From Spinacia oleracea (lineage: Eukaryota; Streptophyta; Magnoliopsida; Caryophyllales; Amaranthaceae): DNA of 64,000 nt. Location: contig NC_079487.1 in the NCBI RefSeq assembly GCF_020520425.1, forward strand, positions 104,690,141-104,754,140, read 5' to 3'. The notes beneath the pieces are model-generated. The model saw nothing but the letters and a program-made list of their open reading frames with translations. It was not told the DNA's origin and ran no database searches. Shown piece after piece: positions 24,175 through 36,600 of the stretch (its first letter is position 1; every line of letters begins with the position of its first letter). A program made the position numbers and the translations under genes.

Positions 24175-24602
24175 TCATTGTTTGAGACTAACAAAGCAAT
24201 GTAATGAGGATTAAAGAATTTTGCTAGTGTACAGAGTGTGCCATAACAATGTGATTGCGAGGTGCAGTTTTTGGTAATCGACATTAGGTAGAAAGTTGAA
24301 GTAGCAAATGCAAATGACAAAAGCATTTTACACTTTTATATTGAGAAAGTATCCACAATTATTCTAATACTCATCTCTTTCTGCTACAAAAAAGTTACGG
24401 TAAAAAACTCTGTCACCTTCAATTAAAAAAATATACTCTCTTATCTTTTGATCTTCTATCATACGGAGTATCTACTTTTCAATAAACTAATACGGAGTAT
24501 CATATTATCTTATTTTACATTTACTTTTCCAATAAAATAATATTTGATAAACATATAACAATTTATCTCCTAAAACTTTATGCCTTTGGACAAAGAGATT
24601 AA
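24175..24602. other. ValRS 3' flank
   Basis: Contains possible poly-A signals (ATTAAAG at about 24211) and scattered TACGGAGTAT motifs (24460-24500), which are remnants of MITE ends. No gene. Confidence 0.45.
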
Positions 24603-25320
24603 GGCCCTGTTTTTTTGAACTTTATTTGGCTGAACTGAACTGGACTGAATTTAATGGAGCTGAACTGAGCTGAACTGAATGGAGTTGAACTGAATAGTAA
24701 ATAGTAAATAGTAAATAAAAAATAATAAAAAATAAAAAATAAAAAATAATAAAAAATAATAAAAAATAAAAAATAAAAAATAATAAAAAATAATAAAAAA
24801 TAAAAAATAAAAAATAATAAAATAATTAATAATAAATAATAAATATAATGTTCATATTTATAACAATACTCATAATAATAAATAATAAAATAATAAAATA
24901 ATTAATAATTAATAATTAATAATAAAATAATAAATATAATGTTCATATTTATAACAATACTCATAATAATAAATTATAACTACAATAATCATAATTATTT
25001 ATTAATAATAATAATTACATATAATATTAATATAATAATAGTAATATTTAAGTAATAATAACGATAATACTAATTATTACTCTGTATATATATATAAGTA
25101 ATAAATGTCAATTTTAATTGCAATATCAAGAATAAAAATAATCACAAAGAAAGATGAATCCGTTCTTTTGAACTGAACTGAATTGAACTGAATGAAACTG
25201 AACTGAACTGAATTGAACTGAATTGAACTGAATGGAGCTGAACTGAACTGAACTTAATGGAGCTGAACTGAACTGAACTGAACTGAATGGAACTGCAAAA
25301 AAGTCCAAAAGAACAGGGCG
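24603..25320. mobile_element. Tourist/Harbinger-like non-autonomous element
   Basis: Ends GGCCCTGTTTTTTTGAAC and GTCCAAAAGAACAGGGCG form inverted repeats and are flanked by TAA on both sides (24600-24602, 25321-25323), the 3-bp duplication of PIF/Harbinger elements. Both subterminal regions consist of CTGAA/GAACT pentamer arrays; the middle is AATAAAAAATAAT-type simple sequence. It has no transposase. Confidence 0.8.
25150..25300. repeat. TGAACTGAAC pentanucleotide-type array
   Basis: Runs of CTGAA/TGAACT units at the right side of the Tourist-like element, mirrored by a shorter run at 24630-24700. It makes a spurious minus-strand Ser/Val/Gln-Phe repeat frame. Confidence 0.85.
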
Positions 25321-25323
25321 TAA

Positions 25324-25838
25324 GTTATTATTAGTATTTTCTTTCTTATGCAAAATAAAATATTGTATTTATAATCCAATTTAGTAAAGTTCACTTTTCT
25401 TTATTTTTTAAGTACGTATAATTACCATGATTGTAAATATATATACCATAATATCATTTTACATGTTTTACATTTGAGACTTTAATTTTGATTACTTGGT
25501 ACTTTGTATATCAGAATACAGTTAAGGGAAAGGAATTTTGAGCTTAGCTGATTGCTTTGTTTATGTTCTAAGCATAAAAATTAACTCATAGAGATGTAGA
25601 TTAATATTTTAGCAATAAGAAATATAGCAAAAAAATTATCCGATACTTGAAAGGAACTAAACTGGAATCGAACCTAACCGAGATTTAACTAAAATGGGTG
25701 AATCCAAATCGACCTGCTCAAGTTACCGAAGTTGACCAACCCGAGGTTATCCGACCCAAATTTGACCAACCCAACCCCGTTTAGAACCTGACACAGTTTC
25801 AAACTTGGTCCATTTAGGACCCGGATCAAACTTGGACC
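25324..25838. other. Intergenic AT-rich stretch
   Basis: No gene recognised. From about 25650 it becomes rich in GACC/CCGA words (TTGACCAACCC and similar) that continue beyond the next element at 27373-27530, so that element was inserted into this degenerate repeat. Confidence 0.4.
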
Positions 25839-25847
25839 GCCTAGAAT

Positions 25848-27363
25848 CGCAAATTTTTGGCTATACCCGGGTACAGCCAAAGCTGGCTGTACCCCCATCA
25901 AAAACGATGTCGTTTTGTGTTGTTTAAAATGAACATTAATATACTGGTACAAAAATGAACATTTACTATTTCGGAAATGAACATTTATTTATTTATTTGG
26001 AATGAACATTTACTATTTTGGAAATGAACATTTATTTATTTATTTGGAAATAAACTACAAAAATGAACATTTACTATTTCGAAAAAGAACATTTATTTAG
26101 TTATTTGGAATGAACATTTACTATTTTGGAAATGAACATTTATTTATTTATTTGGAAATAAACAATATAGGCGCTTGTAAAAACATAAAAGACCAATGAA
26201 ATGAACAATTTCATTATGAACATTAACCATATATTTATTGTGAACAAACAAATAAACAAGAAAGAACAAATAATTCAACAAAAAAGAACAAACAATATAA
26301 AAAAGAACATAAAATTCCAGAAAAAAGAACAACCAATACAACAATTATGAACAATTTTATGATGAATTTTAAAGCCAACATGAAAAAACAAACAATACAA
26401 CAAGAAAGAACAAATACTGGTACAAAAATGAACATTTACTATTTCGGAAATGAACATTTATTTATTTATTTGGAATGAACATTTACTATTTTGGAAATGA
26501 ACATTTATTTATTTATTTGGAAATAAACTACAAAAATGAACATTTATTATTTCGGAAATGAACATTTATTTATTTATTTGGAATGAACATTTACTATTTT
26601 GGAAATGAACATTTATTTATTGGGAAATAAACAATATAGGCGCTTGTAAAAACATAAAAGACCAATGAAGTGAACAATTTCATTATGAATTTTAAAGCCA
26701 ACATGAAAGAACAAACAATACAACAAGAAAGAACAAACAATAAAGCAGATAATTATTATGAACAAAAAAATAAACAAAAAATAACAAATAATTCAACAAA
26801 AAATAACAAACAATATAAAAAAGAACATAAAATTCCAGAAAAAAGAACAAACAATACAATAATTATGAACAATTTTATGATGAATTTTAAAGCCAACATG
26901 AAAGAACAAACAATACAACAATAAGTTTGATGAATGAATTTAAAAAACAACAAGAAAGAACAAACAGTACAACAAGAAAGAACAAACAATACAAAAAGAA
27001 ATAATAAAAGATTAATAAAGAGTTTAATTATGAACATTAACCATATGATTATTATAAACAAACAAATAGACAAGAAAGAACAAACAATATTAAAAAAAAA
27101 CATAAAGTTCTAGAAGAAAGAACAAAAAATACAACAATTATGAAAATTTGATGATGAATTTAAAAAACAACATGAAAGAACAAACAGTACAACAAAAATG
27201 AACAAACAGTACAACAAGAAAGAACAAACAGTACAATAAGAATGAACAAACAGTACAATAAAAAAGAACAAACAGTCGACAAGAATGAACAAACAATATG
27301 AGCGCGTCATTTTTGGGGGTACAGCCAGAGTTGGCTGTACCCGGGTACAGCAGTTAGCAATTG
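25848..27363. mobile_element. 1.5-kb element with palindromic terminal repeats and 9-bp target duplication
   Basis: Left end (CGCAAATTTTTGGCTATACC) and inverted right end share GTACCCGGGTACAGCC, then CTGGCTGTACCCCCA. GCCTAGAAT repeats exactly at 25839-25847 and 27364-27372, a 9-bp duplication that suggests a Mutator-like element. The interior is low-complexity: a minisatellite built on AATGAACATTTACTATTT / ATTTATTTATTTGG (25930-26630) and A-rich GAACAAACAATACAAC repeats (26370-27300), with a large internal duplication. Minus-strand frames rich in Cys, Phe and Ser here are repeat artefacts. No transposase. Confidence 0.75.
25930..27300. repeat. Minisatellite core of the palindromic-TIR element
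   Basis: About 95-bp units (TTTACTATTTCGGAAATGAA then CATTTATTTATTTATTTGG) in two blocks, separated by near-duplicate segments starting GGCGCTTGTAAAAACATAAA at 26169 and 26639. A GAACAAACAGTACAAC array follows. Confidence 0.8.
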
Positions 27364-27372
27364 GCCTAGAAT

Positions 27373-27656
27373 TAACCAGGACACGTCAACACTTGACCTG
27401 CAATTGACCATAATTGAAAATGATCCTACTCAAGCCCAAACTGAAGCAGTGAAGCCGATAACCTTTGACTTGGTCGTGACCCGCATGTCATGGGTCAACC
27501 CAAACTCGGTGACCCGATTTGACACAAATCATAGCCTCCATTGTCCATATGAACATTTTAGATAAGCTTTTCCTAATTTGATTCTCTCCTCTCTCACAGC
27601 CCCTAACCAAATCCACCTTCTCAATACCACCATCTTCATCTCAATTCCCTCCATCA
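27373..27656 (+). promoter_or_regulatory. FZL upstream region and 5' leader
   Basis: Only about 285 bp separate the element's target duplication from the FZL start codon. The last 80 bp are CT-rich (TTCTCTCCTCTCTCACAG), typical of a plant 5' leader. No confident TATA box was identified. Confidence 0.4.
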
Positions 27657-30600
27657 ATGTCATTTCTTCTTTCTCTCTCCTCATCCCATTTCTTCTCCAA
27701 TGGCTTTCTCATCTTCAAACAACAAATTATTCCCACAAACACCCATTTCCCCCCCAAATTCAGGCATCCAATTCCACCACACTCACTTCCCCCCACTCAC
27801 TCTTTCACCATAAAATCACTCCAAAACGATGCAGTTGAATCATCAAATGCCTTCGTCCCCCAAAACCCGCCGCCGAGGACGCTTTTCCCTGGTGGGTATA
27901 AGCGGCCAGAGATCAAAATCCCCAACATTGTGCTCCAATTGAATGCTGCTGAAGTTCTGAGTGATGGGTCGGTTGTTAATTTTGTGGACATGGCGGTTTC
28001 AAAGTGGGTTGGTATCGTGGTTGTTAATGGCGACGAAGGGAGTGGTGGTGGCAAGCTGTATGAGGCTGCGTGTTTGTTGAAGTCTGTGATTAGAGACCGC
28101 GCTTATTTGTTGATTGCTGAGCGTGTTGATATTGCTGCTGCTGTTAATGCTAGCGGAGTTTTGTTGTCTGATCAAGGTTATATTTTCTTTGCCTAATTTG
28201 ATTTAAACTTTTCAAAATTGGAGATAGTATCATTGCATAATTTGTAGTATATAATCAATGTCACCTAATTCCCTAATCACCCCACTAACCGCAAACCAGA
28301 AAAGCTAATTATAACATGAAAGTAATACTTTTCGGTCTAATTTAGCAAATTAGGTAGCTAATTGTGAACCCATACCCAATCTCATATTTGCGAATCAGTG
28401 AGTAAATCGATATGGGTTTCTTTCAACTTTTGGCATGCTATATTTTGTAGAGAATTTATGTTGAAAAGCAAGTAAACCTATAATATTAATGTAGGAGAGT
28501 GAAGATAGGAAACTCAAAGTGATATCAATTGAGCCGATTGTCTTGTTAGTAGGCTAATACCGCTTGTATATATTTACAGGTCTTCCCCCAATTGTAGCAA
28601 GGAATACATTGATGAGTTCAAAGTCAGAGTCAGTAGTCCTTCCTGTTGTAGGAAAGATAGTGCAAAATGTGAATGCTGCACTCAACGCTTCTAGTGCTGA
28701 AGGGGCTGATTTTCTTATTTATAGTACTTTTGCGAAAGAACCTGCTGAAATTTTTATGAACTCTATTAATAAGAATGTCAAGATTCCTGTCTTCATTGAA
28801 ATGGAATTGATAACACCTGGTGGGTCATGCGAAGAAGTATCAAAGGTGCTCACATCCGGGGCAAGTGGTGTTGTTTCTTCATTGAAAGAACTGAAGTCTA
28901 GCGGTGACGATTTTACCAAAAATATTTGTGACCTTTTCACTTTTGACGGAAATAGGCAGGAAAAAGTTGCAAGCTTTAATAGGCCCAACTTGCTGAGCAC
29001 TACAAATGGATTTTCTGGGGAAACGGGGATAGCTGGCTTTGTCAATCTAGAGGATAGGGAAATGCAATTCATACAGAAGGAGAGACGATTGTTAATGGAA
29101 GCAATTAACATTATTGAGAAGGCTGCACCACTGGTGATAATTTATTGTTAACCTTGGGTAGCTAAGTTGTATAAAATGTTGTAACACTTGAACATTTGTT
29201 TCTAGTTGCACCTGAATTCTGATCGAGGATTGATAAACTATGCAGATGGAGGAAATTTCACTTCTCAAAGATGCAATCTCACAACTTGATGAGCCGTTTT
29301 TGCTGGTCATAGTGGTAATTGAGTGCTGAACTTCAACAAAATTCTGGTTCAAGGATAATATGGGTATTAGCTCTTATTTTCAATGAAAAATTTCTTTCTC
29401 ATGTTGGTATAATTTGAAGTAGTGTAATTGTGCTAGGATGGTTGTAAGGGGGAAATTATAGTATATATAGTCCTGGTCTGCTTGTATTTGAAAGTTAGAG
29501 AACCATCATCCCCTAATACAATAATACAAAGAAATATCAACTCATAGAACTTTATTATAAAATATAGCATTCATATACAATCAAAAGATGATTGTGATTT
29601 GTGGCTGTTGACTTGATCAGTGGTTAATTGGTTAAGGTGGTAATAGACTGATGGCGACGCAAGCCAATGGAAGTGGTGATGGACTTGATGAAAGGATATA
29701 GAGGAGGAGAGAGGAGCAATCCAGGGGTTTAGGGGATAAGGGCGGTAAGGGTTCTGGAGTTGAGAGAGATGACAAAAAAAGAGAGGGTATAATGGTTATA
29801 AAACACTCTTTATTTTAATGTCATTAATCCGTTTTCACAATAAGGATTTTGTGAGAGTTTCCTACTTTAAGGATGATTTTGAGAATATTCAAAACATTAG
29901 GATTTTTGTAAAAATTCTCTATACCTCCCAAAAGTTATTGCTCCAGTTTATTTGTAATTTATTAGTTCCAAGTAATATAGTTATTGTACTAATGTTAATC
30001 TAATAAACTTTTATAAAGGGATCTTTGTAAGTTATTAACAGTAAGATGTTATGTCATATATTGAATATAGCTTTCCTGCTTCCTGCATTTGATTGTGAAT
30101 AGTGCAGACTGCAGAGTTGGAGCTGTTAAAGGGAACTATGTGTATTATATTGAAGACTTTGAAATTTTTTGACATTTCTCCATGAGTGTAGCATACATCA
30201 CAATATGTAGTCTTTACTGAATGAAATTAATTACATAGTTACTCTTTGACTCACTTAATAATTCTACCAGGGTGAATTTAACTCGGGGAAATCTTCAGTC
30301 ATCAATGCACTCCTTGGAGGAAAATTCTTGATGGAGGGGGTAGTTCCCACCACCAATGAGATTACTTTCTTGCGCTATGCTGAGCTAGATGCTAAGGAGC
30401 AGCAACGTTGTGAAAGGCTTCCAGATGGTCAAAATATTTGCTACCTACCTGCTGAAATTCTGAAAAAGGTTGGTTTTCTTGGTAGATTGATTTTTTTTAA
30501 AATTTATAGGGGTGCTGTTTCCCGTAGGTGTATGCATATATACTTTTTAATTTTTAATACTTCGTTTTTGTTTTCTCAGAGGCCTTCACAATTTTCTTTG

Positions 30601-33600
30601 TCTGCAACTTTAATGTACCGTAGAAATCATATGTTGTGCTATTAAACCCTATCTCTGTCATCTTAAGTCATGGTTGGACAAGCAGAAATTGGGCCAAACA
30701 AGGAACCAAGGCTATTTTCATTCTTCTTTAACTAATGAAAAACCAAGGCAATGTTAATAATACATATTTGTGTTAACTTCCCTAGATTCTATCCAACTTT
30801 TGGTATTCCTTATATTTTTAATATGAGATCTCGTTATCCAACAATTGCACTCATACGGCTAAAAATGATACTTTTGTTTGCATTTTGGATTTCTGTGAGG
30901 AACGTCTAATCGTCTATTTAGACGTTAGTATTTGCTTATAGCCTGCGAGGAAGAAAAATGCTGACTCTCTGGCAAGAGAGATTACTTCATTGTGCTCCTT
31001 CAACAAGTTTTTAATGCGATGAAAAATTTTCTGTTGATATTCCTTGGTGCAGAATGTTGTTACTAATGCTATTATGAGGCATTATTCTGGAATTGTTTGT
31101 TAAGTGAATATTTTTTGTTTTGTTCTGTTATAACAGATGGTTATTGTCGATACGCCTGGAACTAATGTCATCTTGCAAAGGCAGCAGCGCCTCACTGAGG
31201 AATTTGTGCCTCGAGCTGATATACTTCTTTTTGTTCTTTCTGCTGATCGTCCATTAAGTGAGAGTGAGGTGTGGTTTGCTCTTGTGCTATTCTAGTATCA
31301 TTTCTTGATCATATTATACTCTTTGTTGGAAAATCAGAATTTGGCTGCATTGCTCATAATTTTCTCCAATTCAAGATGACTTTCCTGATATTGGCTTTTA
31401 TTGAAAGACAACACACATCATATTCTTACCACGATAATTTGTTATCAATCTCTAATTTGTTTAGATTTGACAAGAATGAACGATGCTTATTAATAATTTA
31501 ATATATAGTTATTCAAAACTTCAATTAGAAGTTACTTCAATCTCTAGGTTGCTCTGAACCCTAATGGTACTGTCATTAAGGAGAGTGAGAAAGCGGAGAG
31601 GAAAAGTAGTAAAATGCGGGGCCAAACTTTATAGAAAAAGTTGAGAGAAAAATGCTTATCAAATAAGGTTGGAGCAAATAATTTATGACGGACCAAAAAC
31701 GAAATGAAGCAAGTATAAAGAGGGAGAGAGAGGGAGAATTGTAGTTTGACATAAATAAGGAAGATACTAAGGAGAGAAAATGTAATTGCCAGTTCTCAAA
31801 ATAATAAATTTAAATTATACTCCCTCCGTCGCTTTTTTATTGCTCCATGTAAGAAACTTCACTTTATTAAGTATTGGGTGTAAATAATGCATCAGTTGGT
31901 AAAGTTGTCCCATGAGGAGAGAGAGAGAAAGCAAGTGGGAAAATTTACCATTTAAGGTATAGATCAATCTCAAAGGAACATCCCGAAGAGGAAAATGGGG
32001 TAAACAAAAAGGGACGGAGGGAGTATTTTATTCCGGGATCTGTTCTGTTGACCAGTGTTGTACGGAGCTGTTTGACATGATAAGTACTTCAACAACAAAA
32101 AAGTTGTTTTAATAGCCCTAAGGATTGCGAAGAGTAATTGGAATATTTTGTAAAATTTGCAGATGTAGGATTGTCACGATTATAAATATCTATAGGAGTG
32201 TGATTGAAGTACTGATTGTTGTGGAAGTATTCATGTAAATGAAGGTCAGGATTTGGTTAGATTTTCCTCATTTCATTCTTCTTCTACACAATTTCTTAGA
32301 AGTCGTAAGTTCTACATTGAATGGTAGAATGTTGATTGGAACATAACTCTATATTTTTAAAATGTTGAGGTTCATGCATTTGCCACACTCATATTTCTTT
32401 GAAGTTAGAAAGATAAAAGTGCAATGCCACATGGTATGTGTTTGTCTTTGTCCTGACTCCTACCTCCTAAGTAAAGAGTGTGCATTGTTTTTTAAAGGAA
32501 AAATGTGACGTTACAGTGAAGTCTGTTGTGAGACCCTTTTTCATGTGATTGTATGGTTTTGTTACTAGTTGTTAGTCTGTATTGTGTCTAAGGAAAGGAA
32601 AACTTCAGTTGAATTCAATCAGTTGTGGCTTAAACATTTTTGCGATGCACACTTTATTGCATGTTTGGGAAAGACCTGGCATAACCATCTCACATTGATT
32701 CTTCTCTTCCTATTTTACCCACTTCATAACCAAAAGATTATAATTTCTGTGGCTTTTTTTTTGCACTCTCTGCATCATTGATCTGCATACTCATATCAAA
32801 GGCCATATTTTTTTTTTGAATGGGCCTATTCCAGCTTTTGGAGTTGTGGGTTTTGGCATATAATATTTCCTTTAGTTTGAAAAATTCAGAAAACTTCTTA
32901 CAGAAAAAACTTTTCCAAGTATCGCCCTGTAAAAACTGGACTTTTCAGTAAAATATGGCCCTTGCAAATTGCAGCTGGGCTAAGGAAACAATCCAAAACA
33001 TCAATTAATCATTAGTTATGCTGTCAAATGATAAACACACCATAAGCACTATAGTATTGTACATTCCAGAAAAGGCTTATCATATGTGTGTATTTTCTAA
33101 AGGTCTGTGATGTTTTTCTTCTTCAAGCATAAGACTTTCTGGAACTCCTGTACTGATCCAACACAAGATGAAGAATTTGTCTGCACTAATCTTTTATTGC
33201 CTATTATGTGGTCAATAAGATTTAGGTTTCTTGGGCAACAATTGATATCCTTTTTCTAGACTGTCAAAGATTAATAGCTTTATGTTGCATTTTGTCTGCG
33301 ACAGAGTTGTAATTTTCTGACTGAAAGAGTGTTTGATGAAACTTAATATTGTTGATTGTGGTAGAAATACATTAGCGCAAATGAAAGGTACCTTATGGTG
33401 GCAAGCGGAGTTCAGTTATTTTCCTTAACCACTTTTATGATGGTTTGATGATTTCGAAAATTTATTATAATTATTACAAATCAGTGTTGATATTTGCCCT
33501 GAATTGATATTTTTCAGGTTACCTTCCTGCGCTACACGCAGCAGTGGAAGAAAAAAGTGCTATTCTTGCTGAATAAAGCCGATCTGTACAGGAATGCCAA

Positions 33601-36600
33601 TGAGGTACAATTGCATATATAATTGAGCATATAAAGGACCACGGAACTAATTGGTTACTAGCTATAAGAAAAAAATAGATTGGGGAGACAAGATACAATA
33701 AATAATTCTCCCTTTTTCTTTTATAATCGCAAGACATTTAATTGACAAACGAGGCAGGAGAGTTAATGTCTAATTTACAGGGAGTAGTGTAACTTGGGAT
33801 CTCACTTAGTTATTGGTACTCTAGATTCTTTGGAGGTACGTTATGAGCATAGAGGATCAAGACATTGATTATTGAGAATTGTGTTATCTTCAAGGATTTT
33901 GAATGGCAGTCCTAGTTGGCTACTGTGCATGCCTTTATTTTATCTGTTATTCCTTTACTTTTGAGGTGTAACATAACCTATTTTACCAATTTGATGCAGC
34001 TTGATGAAGCTATTACATTTGTCAAAGATAATGTGCGAAAGTTGCTCAATGTAGAAAATGTAAAGCTATTTCCTGTATCTGCACGTTCTGCTCTTGAAGG
34101 AAAACTTGCAACTACTGATGGAGCAGATCAACATAATCTTTTATTGTCTGAATCCTACTCAAGCTCTCAGACTTTTGATGAATTTGAGAAATTTTTATAT
34201 GCCTTCATGGATGGTTCAACAACTGCTGGCCTTGAGAGGATGACAATTAAGCTTGAAACACCTCTTGCAATTGCTGAGCGACTGTTGTCTTCCTGTCAAA
34301 CACTGGTGACACAGGATTGTAGGTATGCCCAGAAGGACTTGATGTCAGTGCAGGAGGTAGTTCGCAGTGTTGATGAGTATGGAATGAAAATGGATAAAGA
34401 GAGCATTTTGTGGAGGCGGCAAATTTTTTCACTGGTATATACAGCAGACTTGGTTTCAAAATTTTAGGCTTAGGTTAATCTTGTTCCATTAACAATATGT
34501 TCATAAGTCTTTCAATTTGAGGTTTTGAAACCAGAATAAAGTGTGTATCCAAAAAATTGTCACTCCTGCTGTCATGATCCTCTAGTCTTTACTCCCCCAA
34601 ACTTTATGAAAAGTTTAAAGATAAAAATTGGTGCTTAGAAAATGGTTGAGAAGTGCACTTTGTCTGGGATTATATGTACAGTATTATCTTCTTGGTTATC
34701 TGGAATAACATCTATTATTGATATGATTACTGATGTGTGGCTGTAACTGTATAAATATAGGTCAGTAATGCGAAGGAGCGTTTGTTAAAAGTCGTGGAAT
34801 CTACCCTACAGTTGTCCAATTTGGATGTTGCTTTTTCAATGTTTTTTGGAGGAGACAAATCTGCTTCAGCTGCCACACAGAGTATTCAAAGTGATATTGT
34901 CAGCCCTGCACTTGCTGATGCTCAAGTAAGATAGAGTTCTAGTAACTTCACATCTGTGTCTTTCTCCTTCATGCTAAGCTGCTGATTTTTATGTAGAATT
35001 CTTCTTCTATTTTTTTCCTGGGTGGTGGTTGTTAGTGGTCGATCAATAAAAGAAGGTTGTCACGAGAATCTCTTTCTATTATCAGATATGATGAAGGTTT
35101 TAAATTGTGTTGTTTTTTCCTTAGCAGCTTAGCTTTTGTGCAAGCAATTTCTGCTTGGTCTTTGACTGGTCTTCTTTAGTTGGCTTACATAACATCACTA
35201 TGCTGCTAAGGATAGATTTATTTTGCTCCCCCCGCCCTTTATTTTGCTGGTGATAGGGGGCAGGGAGGGGGAGAAGTACTTTTTTGCTCTTAATACCCTT
35301 CGGTCCTCTGGGTATTCTTTGATTTTGATAATCCTAAAAAATATAGGAGTTATCCATCAATCCTAAAAAAATCATTTGATGTATCTCAATTATGTGTCCT
35401 TGCAACACCCCCCCCCCCCCCCCCCCTCCCTCCAGGGTTAACGAAAAGTTGGATTGGTGATGATTAGGAATTTTCAATTACAATATTTACAGCATTACAA
35501 GAGTTCTAAGATTATTTTCTATGAGGTGCAAGGGTGACAAGGTAGAAACCTCTAGTTTCTATAGAGCATAATAGGCCAAGGTGTAAGGATTGGTTCACCA
35601 AATATCCGTATTAGCAAACAATGTTCCTTTCTTCTTGCATGAACTCATACATTCCGTTTCTAGGTTTACATCCAAATGTCTGATTTTCAGACTTCAAGCC
35701 TCAGTTACCATGTTCATCGGTCCACAATGGATGATCAAGTCTCTGCTAGACCCTGAAACTTCTTTCAGCCCGTTTTGAATTGATTATTTCTGGCCATCCG
35801 TTTCTTTTTCTGGCCCTTACCAGTCACAGGGATCTGTTGAACCTTTGATTGCTATCTATTCAAGCTTGCCGCTCTTGACTTGTGATCATTCACTATTTGG
35901 GATTGCATTTATCTGTTCTTTAACTCCTTTACCTCCTATTATGTATAGGATTATTAGGCTCAATATCCTCCCAGATTGCGAGAACAACAATAAATCCAGA
36001 CCCAAAGTTGAGTGCCAAGTTTTACATATTTGAGAAAGGAAGAGATTTTGTAATTGGATGATCTTGGGACTTGGCAACCATGCAGGCAGGTTGCATGTAT
36101 AGATCTCCTAGCTTTACAGTCGTTAGAAAAGAGAAAATTATGTTTGAGATAATATAATGTGAGCTGAAAGGAAAATACCAATACCGGTGGCTGAGATCCT
36201 GAAGCTTCTGGTGCTTTTCTTTAGCTCAATTATTTCAAGATGAGTGGGAGTGGATCCTTTTCTAGTTTTATTTATTCTTATTTGTGGTTTTATCTACAGC
36301 AGGCATAATAGTTACAAAAATATTCGAGCATGTTAGTGAGACGAGATTTTTAAGTTGCATGGTTTCCTGCACCTGCTTCATCTGTGCAAAAGGCAGACCA
36401 TTCTGGAATGTTTAGAGGCAATCATACTAATGATTTAATGTTGACTGTCTAATTTATCTGGAGAGAAGTAATTGAGATATTTGAAATTGTGAATTGCATT
36501 GTGGTGGCATTCGGAAAGATTTATGGGCAACTTTGTAGTTTCCATTTTTAATCCAACAGAGAAGCTATCTCTAGTCATTTGCGTTTTCCTGTCTAGAATT

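Noticed and set aside
25126..25353. Minus-strand frame of Ser/Val/Gln/Phe repeats
   Set aside because: Direct translation of the GAACT pentamer array of a MITE.
26144..27310. Minus-strand frames rich in Cys, Phe, Leu that look like membrane proteins
   Set aside because: Translation of A-rich minisatellite repeats; no start context, no family.
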